Origin: Bacteroidales bacterium
GTDB lineage: Bacteria; Bacteroidota; Bacteroidia; Bacteroidales; VadinHA17
Direction of reading: 5' to 3'
DNA length: 64,000 bases
NCBI GenBank assembly: GCA_029932855.1
Contig: JAOZPG010000003.1
Location: 97,121 to 161,120 of the forward strand
The notes under the pieces are model-generated. The model was not told the DNA's origin. It saw only the letters and a list, made by a program, of their open reading frames with translations, and ran no database searches. Below are positions 1 through 9,003 of the stretch, piece after piece. Position numbers and translations under genes: made by a program. How positions within the stretch are numbered: the first letter of the stretch is position 1; each line of letters begins with the position of its first letter.

Positions 1-1179
1 GCTACTCTTCTTCTAAATGAAAAGGCTGCCCTTCTTCGTGCCAAGGGGGAGCCCCTTATTCATCTTGGGGGAGGGGAACCTCAGAGCAAAACACCCATAG
101 ATGCTATTACCAGTTTTACGGGACTTTTGAATTCCGGTGAGATCAGATATACTCCTGTTGACGGTACAGTTGAGATGAAGCAGGCTATTATCCGTTATAC
201 GCAGGAATACTACGACCGTAAAGTGGAACCCGAAAATGTAATTGCTTCAAGTGGAGCTAAACAGTCCATAATGGTGGCCCTGCAGACTATTCTGGATCCC
301 CAGGATGAAGTGATATTTCCGGCACCCTACTGGGTGAGTTATACTGAGATGGTAAAGCTATGTGGTGCTATTCCCGTTCCTGTACATCCGGAGGACGGTT
401 CTTTCCATCCCCGGATGCAGGACATACTTGAGAATGTTACTTCCTATACAAAAGCCATTATTCTTAATTCCCCAAATAATCCGACAGGCGTGCAGTATTC
501 TGAGGATTTTATTCGGGATATGGTTGAGTATTGTGAGAAGGAAGGCTTATACCTGATAATGGATGATATCTATGCACGTCTGCTTTTTGATGGACGGAAA
601 GCCGTTAATTGTTATAAGTATGCAAAGAACCTGGATGAGAACTCCAAGCTTATAGTTATAAACGGGATATCCAAACAGTATGGAATGACCGGATTCAGGA
701 TAGGTTGGGCAGTGGCAAGCAAGAAGCTAATAAGTGTTATGTCAAATATACAGGGGCATCAGACTGCGGGACCGGCAGTTTTATTGCAAAAAGCAGCTAT
801 AGGAGCTATAAACGGGGTTCAGACAGGGGTTGAGAGTCTGAGGCTTACACTTGAGAACAACAGGAATATAATGCTGGCCCGTTTAAAAGCTTTTGAAGGC
901 TTGAAGTTTACAAAACCCGACGGGACCTTTTATGTCTTTGTTGACTTTTCAGCATATGATAAAGATTCAGCACGTTTATCTAAATTCCTGCTTGATAAAG
1001 TAAGGGTACTTACAATGCCAGGGGTGGAATTTGGTCTTGATTCATATCTGCGTCTTTCTTTTTGTGGAGGAATAAAAGGTATTACCGAGGGACTGGAGCG
1101 TATAAAGTGGGCTTTGGATCCAAATTCCCCCAATGAATTATATATTGGTGAACGTAAATTAACAAGAGACTGGTTATGA
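1..1179 (+). CDS. class I aminotransferase, aspartate aminotransferase-like (5' end cut by window)
   Basis: PLP-dependent class I/II aminotransferase, most likely converting aspartate and 2-oxoglutarate to oxaloacetate and glutamate in the cytoplasm. The ORF track starts at a TTG at 127, but the frame stays open to base 1 and the upstream residues (LIHLGGGEPQSKTPIDAI) are the family's usual N-terminal substrate-loop region. The real gene therefore starts left of the window, and only some 10-25 residues should be missing. The motif GISKQYGMTGFRIGW carries the Schiff-base lysine and NSPNNPTGVQY is the conserved cofactor-pocket region. The stop overlaps the pckA start by 4 bp (ATGA), implying translational coupling; oxaloacetate would be the shared metabolite. 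Exact substrate (Asp versus aromatic amino acids) is inferred, not proven. Confidence 0.88.
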   Translation, partial: ATLLLNEKAALLRAKGEPLIHLGGGEPQSKTPIDAITSFTGLLNSGEIRYTPVDGTVEMKQAIIRYTQEYYDRKVEPENVIASSGAKQSIMVALQTILDPQDEVIFPAPYWVSYTEMVKLCGAIPVPVHPEDGSFHPRMQDILENVTSYTKAIILNSPNNPTGVQYSEDFIRDMVEYCEKEGLYLIMDDIYARLLFDGRKAVNCYKYAKNLDENSKLIVINGISKQYGMTGFRIGWAVASKKLISVMSNIQGHQTAGPAVLLQKAAIGAINGVQTGVESLRLTLENNRNIMLARLKAFEGLKFTKPDGTFYVFVDFSAYDKDSARLSKFLLDKVRVLTMPGVEFGLDSYLRLSFCGGIKGITEGLERIKWALDPNSPNELYIGERKLTRDWL

Positions 1180-2822
1180 CAAAATATTTAAAATTCGATA
1201 CACCGGCTATTAAGCATGCAGGAGATCTTGCCAGTGATTATGACCTTTCAAATCACGGCCTTGATCATCTGGACAAAGTATTTTGGAACCTTCCGTCTTC
1301 AGCTTTATATGAAGAGGCAGTTTTCAGGGGGGAAGGAAAAATGGTGGATGGTGGTCCCTTCCTGGTTGAGACCGGTAAATGGACTGCCCGGGCTGCCAAT
1401 GATAAGTACTTTGTAAAGGAATCTTCTACTGAAGAGAAAATTGACTGGGGTGAGTATAACAGGCCTATGGGTACTGATAAGTTCAATGCCCTGCTTGGCA
1501 GGTTGCAGGCATATATGCAGGGGGAGGAGCTTTTTGTACAGGACGTATATGCAGGTGCTGACCCTCGTTACAGGGTAGCCTTCAGGATAATTACCGATAA
1601 GGCATGGCAGAGTCTTTTTGTAAGAAATATGTTCCATACAATAAATAATCGTGACGAGCTCAGGCAGTTTGTTCCTGAGTTTACTCTTATTGCGGCCCCT
1701 TCATTTAAGCTGGATCCCAGGATTGACGGAACACTTAGCAGTACCGGTATTATTATTGACTTCTCAAAGAAGATGGCTGTAATTGCCAATTCAAGCTATG
1801 CAGGGGAAGTTAAGAAGACGGCTTTTACTATTATGAACTTCCTTAAGCCGCTACAGAATGTAATGGCAATGCACTGTTCGGCCAATGTAGGTAAGAAAGA
1901 TGATGTTGCCCTTTTCTTTGGATTAAGCGGTACGGGCAAGACTACCCTTTCTGCTGACCCGGCAAGAAAGCTGATTGGAGATGATGAACATGGCTGGAGC
2001 GATTTTGGGGTATTTAACTTCGAGGCCGGATGTTATGCCAAGGTAATACGGCTCTCAGCGGAGCATGAGCCTGAGATATATGCCTGTACAAGGAGATATG
2101 GGACTATTCTTGAAAATGTTGTCTTTGACATTGCATCAAGGAAGATTGATCTTGATGATGAGCAGCTTACCGAGAATACCCGTGCCAGTTATCCCCTGGA
2201 TTTTATACCGAATGCAGTTCCGGAAAAGATGGTAGATTCACAACCCGGGAATATTATTTTCCTTACAGCTGATGCCCAGGGTGTACTTCCTCCTATTGCA
2301 AGACTGGATATGAACCAGGCAATTTATCATTTTATCAGTGGATATACTTCTAAGATAGGTGGTACCGAATTGGGTTTGGGAATAGAGCCTGAAATTACTT
2401 TTAGTGCCTGTTTCGGTGCTCCTTTTATGGTCCATCATCCTTTCTATTATGCCAATCTCTTAAGACAGAAAGCAGAGAAAGCAAATGCCAGAGTATGGCT
2501 TGTAAATACCGGCTGGGTAGGGGGAAAATTCGGTATTGGAAAAAGGATAAGTATTCGTCATACGAGGAATATGCTTAATGCTGCCCTTGAAGGGAAACTG
2601 GATGAGGTTAAGTACAGGAAAGATAAAATATTTGGTTTTGAAGTACCCGTATCATGCCCTGATGTTCCGGATGATGTGTTTGATCCCTCCATGGCCTGGG
2701 GGGATAAGGATGAGTACTGGAAGAAATACGATGCCCTGGCATCCAGGTATATCGAGAATTTTAAGCTTTTTGCCGATGGTGTGCCTGATGAGGTGTTGAA
2801 AGCCGGACCAAAGAGAATATAA
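1176..2822 (+). CDS. pckA: phosphoenolpyruvate carboxykinase (ATP)
   Basis: Catalyses oxaloacetate + ATP to PEP + CO2 + ADP (EC 4.1.1.49); gluconeogenic in respiring cells and often run in the carboxylating direction in fermenting Bacteroidota. At 548 residues it has the normal length for the ATP-dependent family (E. coli about 540). The kinase-type P-loop GLSGTGKTTLS (about 249-259) is followed by the family motif LIGDDEHGW, both diagnostic for ATP- rather than GTP-type enzymes. ATG start overlaps the stop of the upstream aminotransferase by 4 bp. The next gene, mltG, follows after 93 bp, so the operon probably ends here. Confidence 0.97.
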   Translation: MTKYLKFDTPAIKHAGDLASDYDLSNHGLDHLDKVFWNLPSSALYEEAVFRGEGKMVDGGPFLVETGKWTARAANDKYFVKESSTEEKIDWGEYNRPMGTDKFNALLGRLQAYMQGEELFVQDVYAGADPRYRVAFRIITDKAWQSLFVRNMFHTINNRDELRQFVPEFTLIAAPSFKLDPRIDGTLSSTGIIIDFSKKMAVIANSSYAGEVKKTAFTIMNFLKPLQNVMAMHCSANVGKKDDVALFFGLSGTGKTTLSADPARKLIGDDEHGWSDFGVFNFEAGCYAKVIRLSAEHEPEIYACTRRYGTILENVVFDIASRKIDLDDEQLTENTRASYPLDFIPNAVPEKMVDSQPGNIIFLTADAQGVLPPIARLDMNQAIYHFISGYTSKIGGTELGLGIEPEITFSACFGAPFMVHHPFYYANLLRQKAEKANARVWLVNTGWVGGKFGIGKRISIRHTRNMLNAALEGKLDEVKYRKDKIFGFEVPVSCPDVPDDVFDPSMAWGDKDEYWKKYDALASRYIENFKLFADGVPDEVLKAGPKRI

Positions 2823-2915
2823 TACTTAAGTCCTAATTATCTGCAATATGTTTATTTTTGAACTTATTAAACAAAAATAATAGTTTGCCGGCGGATACAT
2901 AATGATTACCAGGAA

Positions 2916-3959
2916 ATGAAAATAAGGATTAAAGACAGATGGATAGTGATGTTTGCCCTGATTATTATGGCAATCATCTATTTTGGTTCACGTTACTATA
3001 ACAGGATACTGACTCCGCTGATACTTCCCGGGGAGGAGAGTGAATATCATTTATATATATCCACGGGAACCGATATGGATAGTTTTATTGAATTGCTTGG
3101 CAGGGAAAAAATAGTATCTGATACATCCGGCTTCAGGTGGCTTGCAAAGAAAAAGAATCTTGGAAATAATTTATACCCGGGGCACTACATTTTATACAGG
3201 GATATGACCAATACCGACCTGGTAAACATGGTCCGTTCCGGACAGCAGAAGCCTGTTAAGGTGGTTTTTAATAATATTCGCAGCCTTGAGAAGCTTGCAG
3301 GGCTTGTATCACAACAGCTTGAGATTGATTCATTAAGCCTGCTTGAATATTTTAAGGAGAGCTGTTCGGGGGAGGACAGGGAGTGGAACTTACAGACCTT
3401 TCCTGCATTGTTCATTCCCAACACCTATGAATTTTACTGGAATGTGTCAGCAAAAAGTTTTGTTGAGCGAATGCAAAAGGAGTATGATGCTTTCTGGACA
3501 CAAAGCAGGCTGGAAAAAGCCGGAAAGCTGGGACTCGTCCCGGTGGAGGTTTCCACGCTGGCTTCGATTGTTGATGAAGAAACATACAGGGATGATGAGC
3601 TTCCCCTGATTGCAGGGGTGTACCTTAACAGGCTGAAAAAAAGATATCGCCTGCAGGCAGATCCCACTATAAAATTTGCTACGGGTAAGCTTGAGGCGAA
3701 CAGGATTTTAAAGGAAGACCTCGAGGTAGACTCGCCATATAATACATACAGGAATTACGGACTTCCCCCGGGACCTATCTCTATTCCTTCAATAGCTTCA
3801 ATCGATGCGGTCTTGAATCCGGAAATGAAAGGATACCTTTACTTTTGTGCAAAAGAAGACTTTTCCGGTTATCATAACTTTGCCCGGAACCTTATTGAGC
3901 ACAATCGTAATGCTCAAAAATATCAGCAGGCTCTGAACAGGAGAAGGATATATAAATAG
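2916..3959 (+). CDS. mltG: endolytic murein transglycosylase MltG
   Basis: Inner-membrane lytic transglycosylase (YceG family) that cuts nascent glycan strands and is thought to set glycan length. The 347 residues show an N-terminal membrane anchor (about 8-26), a middle LysM-like region and the C-terminal YceG domain. In that domain TLASIVDEETYRDDELPL contains the catalytic glutamate region, followed by LQADPTIKFATG, SPYNTYRNYGLPPGPI and the terminal FARNLIEHN. All are typical. The upstream gap contains TATTTTTG at 2853-2860, matching the Bacteroidota -7 element TANNTTTG, but no clear -33 TTTG, so an own promoter is only possible. Confidence 0.95.
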   Translation: MKIRIKDRWIVMFALIIMAIIYFGSRYYNRILTPLILPGEESEYHLYISTGTDMDSFIELLGREKIVSDTSGFRWLAKKKNLGNNLYPGHYILYRDMTNTDLVNMVRSGQQKPVKVVFNNIRSLEKLAGLVSQQLEIDSLSLLEYFKESCSGEDREWNLQTFPALFIPNTYEFYWNVSAKSFVERMQKEYDAFWTQSRLEKAGKLGLVPVEVSTLASIVDEETYRDDELPLIAGVYLNRLKKRYRLQADPTIKFATGKLEANRILKEDLEVDSPYNTYRNYGLPPGPISIPSIASIDAVLNPEMKGYLYFCAKEDFSGYHNFARNLIEHNRNAQKYQQALNRRRIYK

Positions 3960-4065
3960 CTTCAATATTTATCAGTCCACGAATATTCAGGCTTTGTCAA
4001 ATTAACCACCGGTTTTGACGATTGAAAGAGCTGTTTTTTTAATTTTGGTAGTAAGTATTTTTAAA

Positions 4066-5478
4066 ATGGAAAAGATAAGATTTGGAACGGATGGCTGGAG
4101 GGCAGTTATTGCCAGGGAATTTACAGTTGATAATGTGGTGAAAGTATCACAGGCCGTATCAACCTGGTTGCTTAACCGTGGAGAGAAGCCTGTTGTGGTT
4201 GTTGGTCATGATTGCCGCTTTGGAGGGGAGATGTTTGCAAACAGCTTTGCAACGGTACTGGCACTGAAAGGTGTAAAGGTGAAGCTTGCACCTGATTTTG
4301 TAACAACTCCTATGATCTCCAATGCTGTGGTACTGCTGGAGGCCTCACTTGGAGTGGTGATCACTGCAAGTCATAATCCGCCGGAATATAATGGGATAAA
4401 ATTGAAGGGAGCTTACGGAGGACCATTGTTTGATAATGAGCTAAAGGATATAGAAGATCTCATTACAGAGGACTATGACATAAACCTGGATAATATTAGT
4501 TGGGAAGAGCAGGTTGAACATGGTCTGATAGAGTATGTTGACCTCGAGGATCTTTACCTGAAACAAATAGAGAAAAACTTTGATCTTTCATTTATAAGGG
4601 ACTCTAAGCTTAATTTTGCCTTTGATGCAATGTTTGGCTCCGGGCGCAGGGTGTTTAAGAAAATCCTCCCCGGGGTAAAATGTCATAACTGTAGTAATGA
4701 TCCTTTTTTTAATGGAATACCTCCTGAACCATTGGAGCGTAATCTTATTTCATTTGCTGAAAAGATAGGCAAGAGCTGGAAGGTTGATGCGGGACTGGCA
4801 GTGGATGGGGATGCAGACAGGATAGCAATGTTTGACGCTGATGCCAACTATATAAATTCACATAATGTTATCCTTCTTCTTATTCATTATCTGGCAGGAT
4901 ACAGGAAGCAAACAGGAAAAATAGTAACAGGTTTTTCTTCCACCCTGAAGATTGAGAAGCTGGCTGCACATTATGGATTAAGTGTTCAAAGGGTAAAGAT
5001 AGGCTTTAAACAGATAGCAGAGATAATGCTTAAGGAAGATGTACTGTTGGGAGGTGAAGAGTCGGGTGGGATATCCATTAAAGGGAATATTGTTGAGAGG
5101 GATGGTATATGGATGGGACTGACTTTAATGCAGTTTATGGCTGAGTCGGGAAAATCAATTGCAGAGCTATTAAATGAGGTTTATAGTATAACCGGAAAGT
5201 TTGAATATGCCAGGGAAGATCTAAGAATAGATAAGATCTTGAAATCCAGGATTATAAGAAAGTGTACAGATGATGGCTTCTCGAATTTTGGGGAGTTTAA
5301 GGTTAAAAGGATTGAAAACCTTGACGGCTGGAAGTACTTCTTTAACGATCATGAATGGCTGATGATAAGACCATCGGGGACTGAGCCGGTATTAAGAATA
5401 TATGCCGAGGGTGAAAATATGGAAAGGGCAAAAAAGATATTGCTTGAAGCATATAACACAATAAATAGTCTCGACTGA
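4066..5478 (+). CDS. phosphoglucomutase/phosphomannomutase family protein
   Basis: Alpha-D-phosphohexomutase that interconverts hexose 1- and 6-phosphates in the cytoplasm; whether glucose, mannose or glucosamine phosphate is the substrate cannot be told from motifs alone. All four active-site loops are visible in order: the phosphoserine loop ITASHNPPEYNGIKLKG, the metal loop VDGDADRIAMFD, the sugar loop GGEESGGIS and the phosphate-binding RPSGTEPVLRIYAE. The ORF track begins at a TTG at 4015, but MEKIRFGTDGWRAV is the standard N-terminus, so I use the ATG at 4066 (470 residues). It sits 106 bp after mltG and just before a glycosyltransferase, consistent with supplying sugar phosphates for envelope polymers. 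Confidence 0.93.
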   Translation: MEKIRFGTDGWRAVIAREFTVDNVVKVSQAVSTWLLNRGEKPVVVVGHDCRFGGEMFANSFATVLALKGVKVKLAPDFVTTPMISNAVVLLEASLGVVITASHNPPEYNGIKLKGAYGGPLFDNELKDIEDLITEDYDINLDNISWEEQVEHGLIEYVDLEDLYLKQIEKNFDLSFIRDSKLNFAFDAMFGSGRRVFKKILPGVKCHNCSNDPFFNGIPPEPLERNLISFAEKIGKSWKVDAGLAVDGDADRIAMFDADANYINSHNVILLLIHYLAGYRKQTGKIVTGFSSTLKIEKLAAHYGLSVQRVKIGFKQIAEIMLKEDVLLGGEESGGISIKGNIVERDGIWMGLTLMQFMAESGKSIAELLNEVYSITGKFEYAREDLRIDKILKSRIIRKCTDDGFSNFGEFKVKRIENLDGWKYFFNDHEWLMIRPSGTEPVLRIYAEGENMERAKKILLEAYNTINSLD

Positions 5479-5535
5479 AAAAGTGATCATATAAATGGCT
5501 TAAACTTATAGTTACAACGTATCTAACAAAAGACA

Positions 5536-6660
5536 TTGAAAAGAGTAATCATTTCAGTTAATAACGATATTGAGACCGACCAAAGGATAGGCCGAACTGC
5601 CGGAAGCTTTATGGCAAGTGGATATGATGTGTGTATAGTTGGCAGAAAGCTTCCCGGTAGCAGTAATTATAAGCCGGCAGCTTTCAGGCTCAGACGTTTC
5701 AGAATACTTTTTAGCAGGGGGCCCCTGTCATATATTTGTTTTAACATAAGGTTATTCTTTTTCTTATTGGTCAGAAAAGCAGATATACTTCAATCGAATG
5801 ACCTGGATACTCTTTTACCAAATTACCTGGCCGGACGCATAAAGGGGATTAGTCTGCTCTATGATGCTCATGAGTATTTCACTGAACTCCCTGAACTGGT
5901 TGGAAGGCCCTTTACAAAAAAAATATGGAAAGTAGTTGAAGGCTTATTATTGCCGGGCATTAAATATTCATACACAGTTAACCAGTCAATAGCAGATTTG
6001 TACAAAAAGGAATATTCGATGGGGATGGCTGTTATAAGGAACCTTCCGTTACTTGATAATTCTGACATGAACAGGAAGGAAGATCAGCATCCCGGGGGAA
6101 AGAAAATAATCATTTACCAGGGAGTGTTGAATATTGGAAGGCGGCTGGATATAATGGTAGAGGCAATGAACTATATTGAAGATGCATTGCTTATCATTGC
6201 AGGTGATGGCCCGGAAATATCAAAACTTATAGATATTATACAGGCCAATAAGCTGGATGACAGGGTACAGCTTACCGGAAGGCTGAAACCATCCGACCTG
6301 AGAATACTTACAGCACAGGCCGACCTGGGTCTTTCTATAGAAGAGAACCTGGGCCTTAATTATTATTATGCATTGCCAAATAAGCTTTTTGATTATATTC
6401 ATGCTCTGGTGCCTGTATTGGTATCTCCTTTCCCTGAGATGAAAAACCTGGTGGAGAATTATAATATTGGTGAAAGCATGTTGTCTGGTGAGCCTGCCAG
6501 GCTGGGAGAGCAGATAAGCCGTATGCTTGGTGACAGAAGTAAAGTGAAAGAGTGGAAGGAGAATCTGGTCCTTGCACGTGAGGAACTATGCTGGCAAAAT
6601 GAAGAAAATAAACTGATTGATATAATATCAAAAATTGAATCCGGCGAACCAATGGTATAA
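5536..6660 (+). CDS. GT-B glycosyltransferase (group 1-like)
   Basis: Predicted cytoplasmic or membrane-associated glycosyltransferase of 374 residues. N-terminal MKRVIISVNNDIETDQRI is a common opening for Bacteroidota glycosyltransferases, which supports the TTG start at 5536. QSNDLDTLLPNYLAG and YDAHEYFTELPELVG match the donor-independent N-lobe, and IIYQGVLNIGRRLDIMVEA plus LLIIAGDGPEISKL match the C-lobe GT4-type Rossmann fold with its nucleotide-sugar site. Donor and acceptor are unknown. The phosphohexomutase lies immediately upstream (57 bp), so both may serve surface polysaccharide or glycolipid synthesis. Confidence 0.87.
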   Translation: MKRVIISVNNDIETDQRIGRTAGSFMASGYDVCIVGRKLPGSSNYKPAAFRLRRFRILFSRGPLSYICFNIRLFFFLLVRKADILQSNDLDTLLPNYLAGRIKGISLLYDAHEYFTELPELVGRPFTKKIWKVVEGLLLPGIKYSYTVNQSIADLYKKEYSMGMAVIRNLPLLDNSDMNRKEDQHPGGKKIIIYQGVLNIGRRLDIMVEAMNYIEDALLIIAGDGPEISKLIDIIQANKLDDRVQLTGRLKPSDLRILTAQADLGLSIEENLGLNYYYALPNKLFDYIHALVPVLVSPFPEMKNLVENYNIGESMLSGEPARLGEQISRMLGDRSKVKEWKENLVLAREELCWQNEENKLIDIISKIESGEPMV

Positions 6661-6732
6661 AATGGCTGACAGACTATACACCATTGTACTGGAGTCAGGA
6701 AACTGAAACGGGAATCATAAAAAATCTTTATT

Positions 6733-7161
6733 ATGAAAAAACTTTCAATTATTATTGCTGCACTTGGTCTTGCAATATTCGTTTTCGATCTTCTTGCATT
6801 TTTACAGCACTGGACATTTAATTATTCTAAAGATGCAACTGATATCCTGATTGATAGTGGAGTAAGTGTGGATCCGGGACCTATGGCAGCATTGCCTGCA
6901 CTTTCATTTTTACTTTTTGCAATAGCTGCTTTCCTGGCTTCACAGTCGATAAAACATAAGTCATTAGCTATTGCTGGTATTGTATTCCTGATCATGCTTG
7001 TGGCTTATATGTTCAAAATTATGCACTGGCCCGGTGCAAGTATTCTACTGGTGCTTTCCTTTGGTGCTTTTATTTTTGTGGTTATTCCATGGTTCACAGC
7101 ATTTCTTTTGCAGGATGCGCCGCAGGTAGTGGAACCGGAGATAGAACCGGAAAAAGAATAA
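6733..7161 (+). CDS. small GldL-like membrane protein
   Basis: 142-residue integral membrane protein with about four hydrophobic segments (roughly 4-23, 50-68, 76-93, 98-121) and an acidic tail (EPEIEPEKE). The motif YMFKIMHWPGAS closely resembles the transmembrane segment of GldL, the proton-driven motor protein of type IX secretion and gliding. The protein lacks GldL's long cytoplasmic part and no gldK/M/N neighbours are present. Function is not known; I infer only that it shares the GldL-type membrane motif. It follows the glycosyltransferase by 72 bp and is convergent with ggt. Confidence 0.7.
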   Translation: MKKLSIIIAALGLAIFVFDLLAFLQHWTFNYSKDATDILIDSGVSVDPGPMAALPALSFLLFAIAAFLASQSIKHKSLAIAGIVFLIMLVAYMFKIMHWPGASILLVLSFGAFIFVVIPWFTAFLLQDAPQVVEPEIEPEKE

Positions 7162-7207
7162 AAGATATAAGCTAAGGAACTCGTTGATACAGATGTTCAG
7201 CTGGGAA

Positions 7208-8899
7208 TTAATAACCTGCTGCCTGTCCGTCTTTTCTCGATTCTGAAGCACCGAAGTAAAGCTTGTTTTCTTCGTCCCACATTATTGCCTGATAGCCGCC
7301 AAATCCGCCATGTGCCCATTGTATGTTATGGCCACGATTCTTTAGCTCCCTTATTACCTCATAATCAATTCCCGATTCAAGGAACACCATGCCACCGTCT
7401 TTCATTATTTCTCCTGTTGGCTGCGAGGAACCACTGTGGCGTATTCGCGGAGCATCTCCTGCCTCCTGCAGGTTCATGCCGAAGTCGATTATGTTAACAA
7501 TTATCTGTACATGTCCCTGGGGCTGCATGCTGCCACCCATTAGTCCGAAACTGATATAAGGCTTACCGTCTTTGGTGACAAATGCAGGGATAATAGTATG
7601 AAATGGTCTTTTTCCTGGTTCATAAACATTCATATGGCCCTCTTCGAGACTGAACAGTTCACCCCTGTCTTGTAGCATAAAGCCCAGTCCCGGAGGCACC
7701 ATGCCCGATCCTAGGCCCCGATAGTTACTTTGTATAAGTGATACCATATTTCCATGGCTGTCCGCAACGGTCAGGTAAATGGTATTACCCTGCTCAAGCT
7801 CTCCTGCCGGATAGCTTCTGGCTGCTCTTTCCGGGTTAATAAGAGCTCTTCGTTTGCGTGCATATTCATCAGATAATAACTGTTTAAGCGGGATATCATT
7901 AAATGCAGGGTCGGCATAATATTTAGCCCTGTCTTCAAAGGCAAGCTTTTTGGCTTCAAGGAAGAAGTGTATATAGTCAGCGCTGGCAAAACCCATAGAG
8001 CTGATATCAAATCCTTCAAGTATGTTGAGCATCTGGAGGGCTGCTGTCCCTTGTCCGTTTGGTGGCAATTCCCATACATCAAAACCCCTGTAATTCACAG
8101 ACAATGGTTCAACCCATTCAGATTTATGTTTAGCAAGGTCTTCATATGACAGGAAGCCTCCCTGTTCCTTAATAAAAGCAGCTATGGTTTTTGCAATATC
8201 TCCTTTATAAAAAGCATCTCTTCCCCCTTCTGCAATCTTTTTTAGTGTTGATGCCAGGTATGGGTTCTTAAAAATTTCTCCTTTAACAGGGGCATGTCCC
8301 CCTGGCATATAGGTTTCTTTAAAGTTGGGGTAATTATGAAGGTATTTTGCGCCGCCCTGCCAGTAATATGCGATAACTTCGCTAACAGGGAAGCCATTAT
8401 TGGCATAATCTATGGCAGGCTGGAGAATGTCGGTCATGGGAATTGAGCCGAACTTATTATGCAGCTCAAACCAGCCGTCCACGGCTCCCGGCACAGATAT
8501 TGGAAGCGGACCGTGTGAAGGTATCTTTGTATAGTTATTTTTTTTAAAATAATTCAGTGTCAGTGATTTCGGAGATCTGCCACTGGCATTGAGTCCGTAT
8601 AGTTTTTTGGTCCTGGCATCCCAGACTATTGCAAACAGGTCGCCCCCAACACCATTGCCGGTAGGTTCCATTAGTCCCAGTGTGGCATTTGCCGCTATGG
8701 CTGCGTCGATTGCATTTCCTCCTTTTTTCAGTATGTCGAGAGCTACTTGTGTGGCCAGAGGCTGACTTGTGCAGGCCATTCCATGCTGGGCAATAACCTC
8801 GCTGCGGGTAGCAAAGCTATGTCCGGTCAGCCGGTCCTGTCCTACAGTAACAATTGCTAGAAAAGTAAAAGATAATTGAATTAAAATAAACCTTTTCAT
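7208..8899 (-). CDS. ggt: exported gamma-glutamyltransferase
   Basis: Ntn-hydrolase that cleaves and transfers gamma-glutamyl groups, for example from glutathione, in the periplasm. It is made as a proenzyme and self-cleaves before a catalytic threonine. The 563 residues start with a signal peptide (MKRFILIQLSFTFLAIVTVG). The large-subunit motif GNAIDAAIAANATLGLMEP and the small-subunit start GNTIYLTVADSHGNMVSL are clear. The threonine of GNT (about residue 373) is the predicted nucleophile, at the position of E. coli Thr391. GLMGGSMQPQGH is the downstream glycine-rich loop. Followed on the same strand by lower-coordinate intergenic DNA; upstream is the M20D amidohydrolase with 104 bp between. 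Confidence 0.95.
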   Translation of the reverse strand: MKRFILIQLSFTFLAIVTVGQDRLTGHSFATRSEVIAQHGMACTSQPLATQVALDILKKGGNAIDAAIAANATLGLMEPTGNGVGGDLFAIVWDARTKKLYGLNASGRSPKSLTLNYFKKNNYTKIPSHGPLPISVPGAVDGWFELHNKFGSIPMTDILQPAIDYANNGFPVSEVIAYYWQGGAKYLHNYPNFKETYMPGGHAPVKGEIFKNPYLASTLKKIAEGGRDAFYKGDIAKTIAAFIKEQGGFLSYEDLAKHKSEWVEPLSVNYRGFDVWELPPNGQGTAALQMLNILEGFDISSMGFASADYIHFFLEAKKLAFEDRAKYYADPAFNDIPLKQLLSDEYARKRRALINPERAARSYPAGELEQGNTIYLTVADSHGNMVSLIQSNYRGLGSGMVPPGLGFMLQDRGELFSLEEGHMNVYEPGKRPFHTIIPAFVTKDGKPYISFGLMGGSMQPQGHVQIIVNIIDFGMNLQEAGDAPRIRHSGSSQPTGEIMKDGGMVFLESGIDYEVIRELKNRGHNIQWAHGGFGGYQAIMWDEENKLYFGASESRKDGQAAGY

Positions 8900-9003
8900 T
8901 TTTTAGTTTTTATGAATAGCATGAAGTTATTATAAATACAATGATTAGCTATTATGAATACTAAGAGTAGCTTGTTTTGAAATTATTTATCCTTTTATAT
9001 ATT

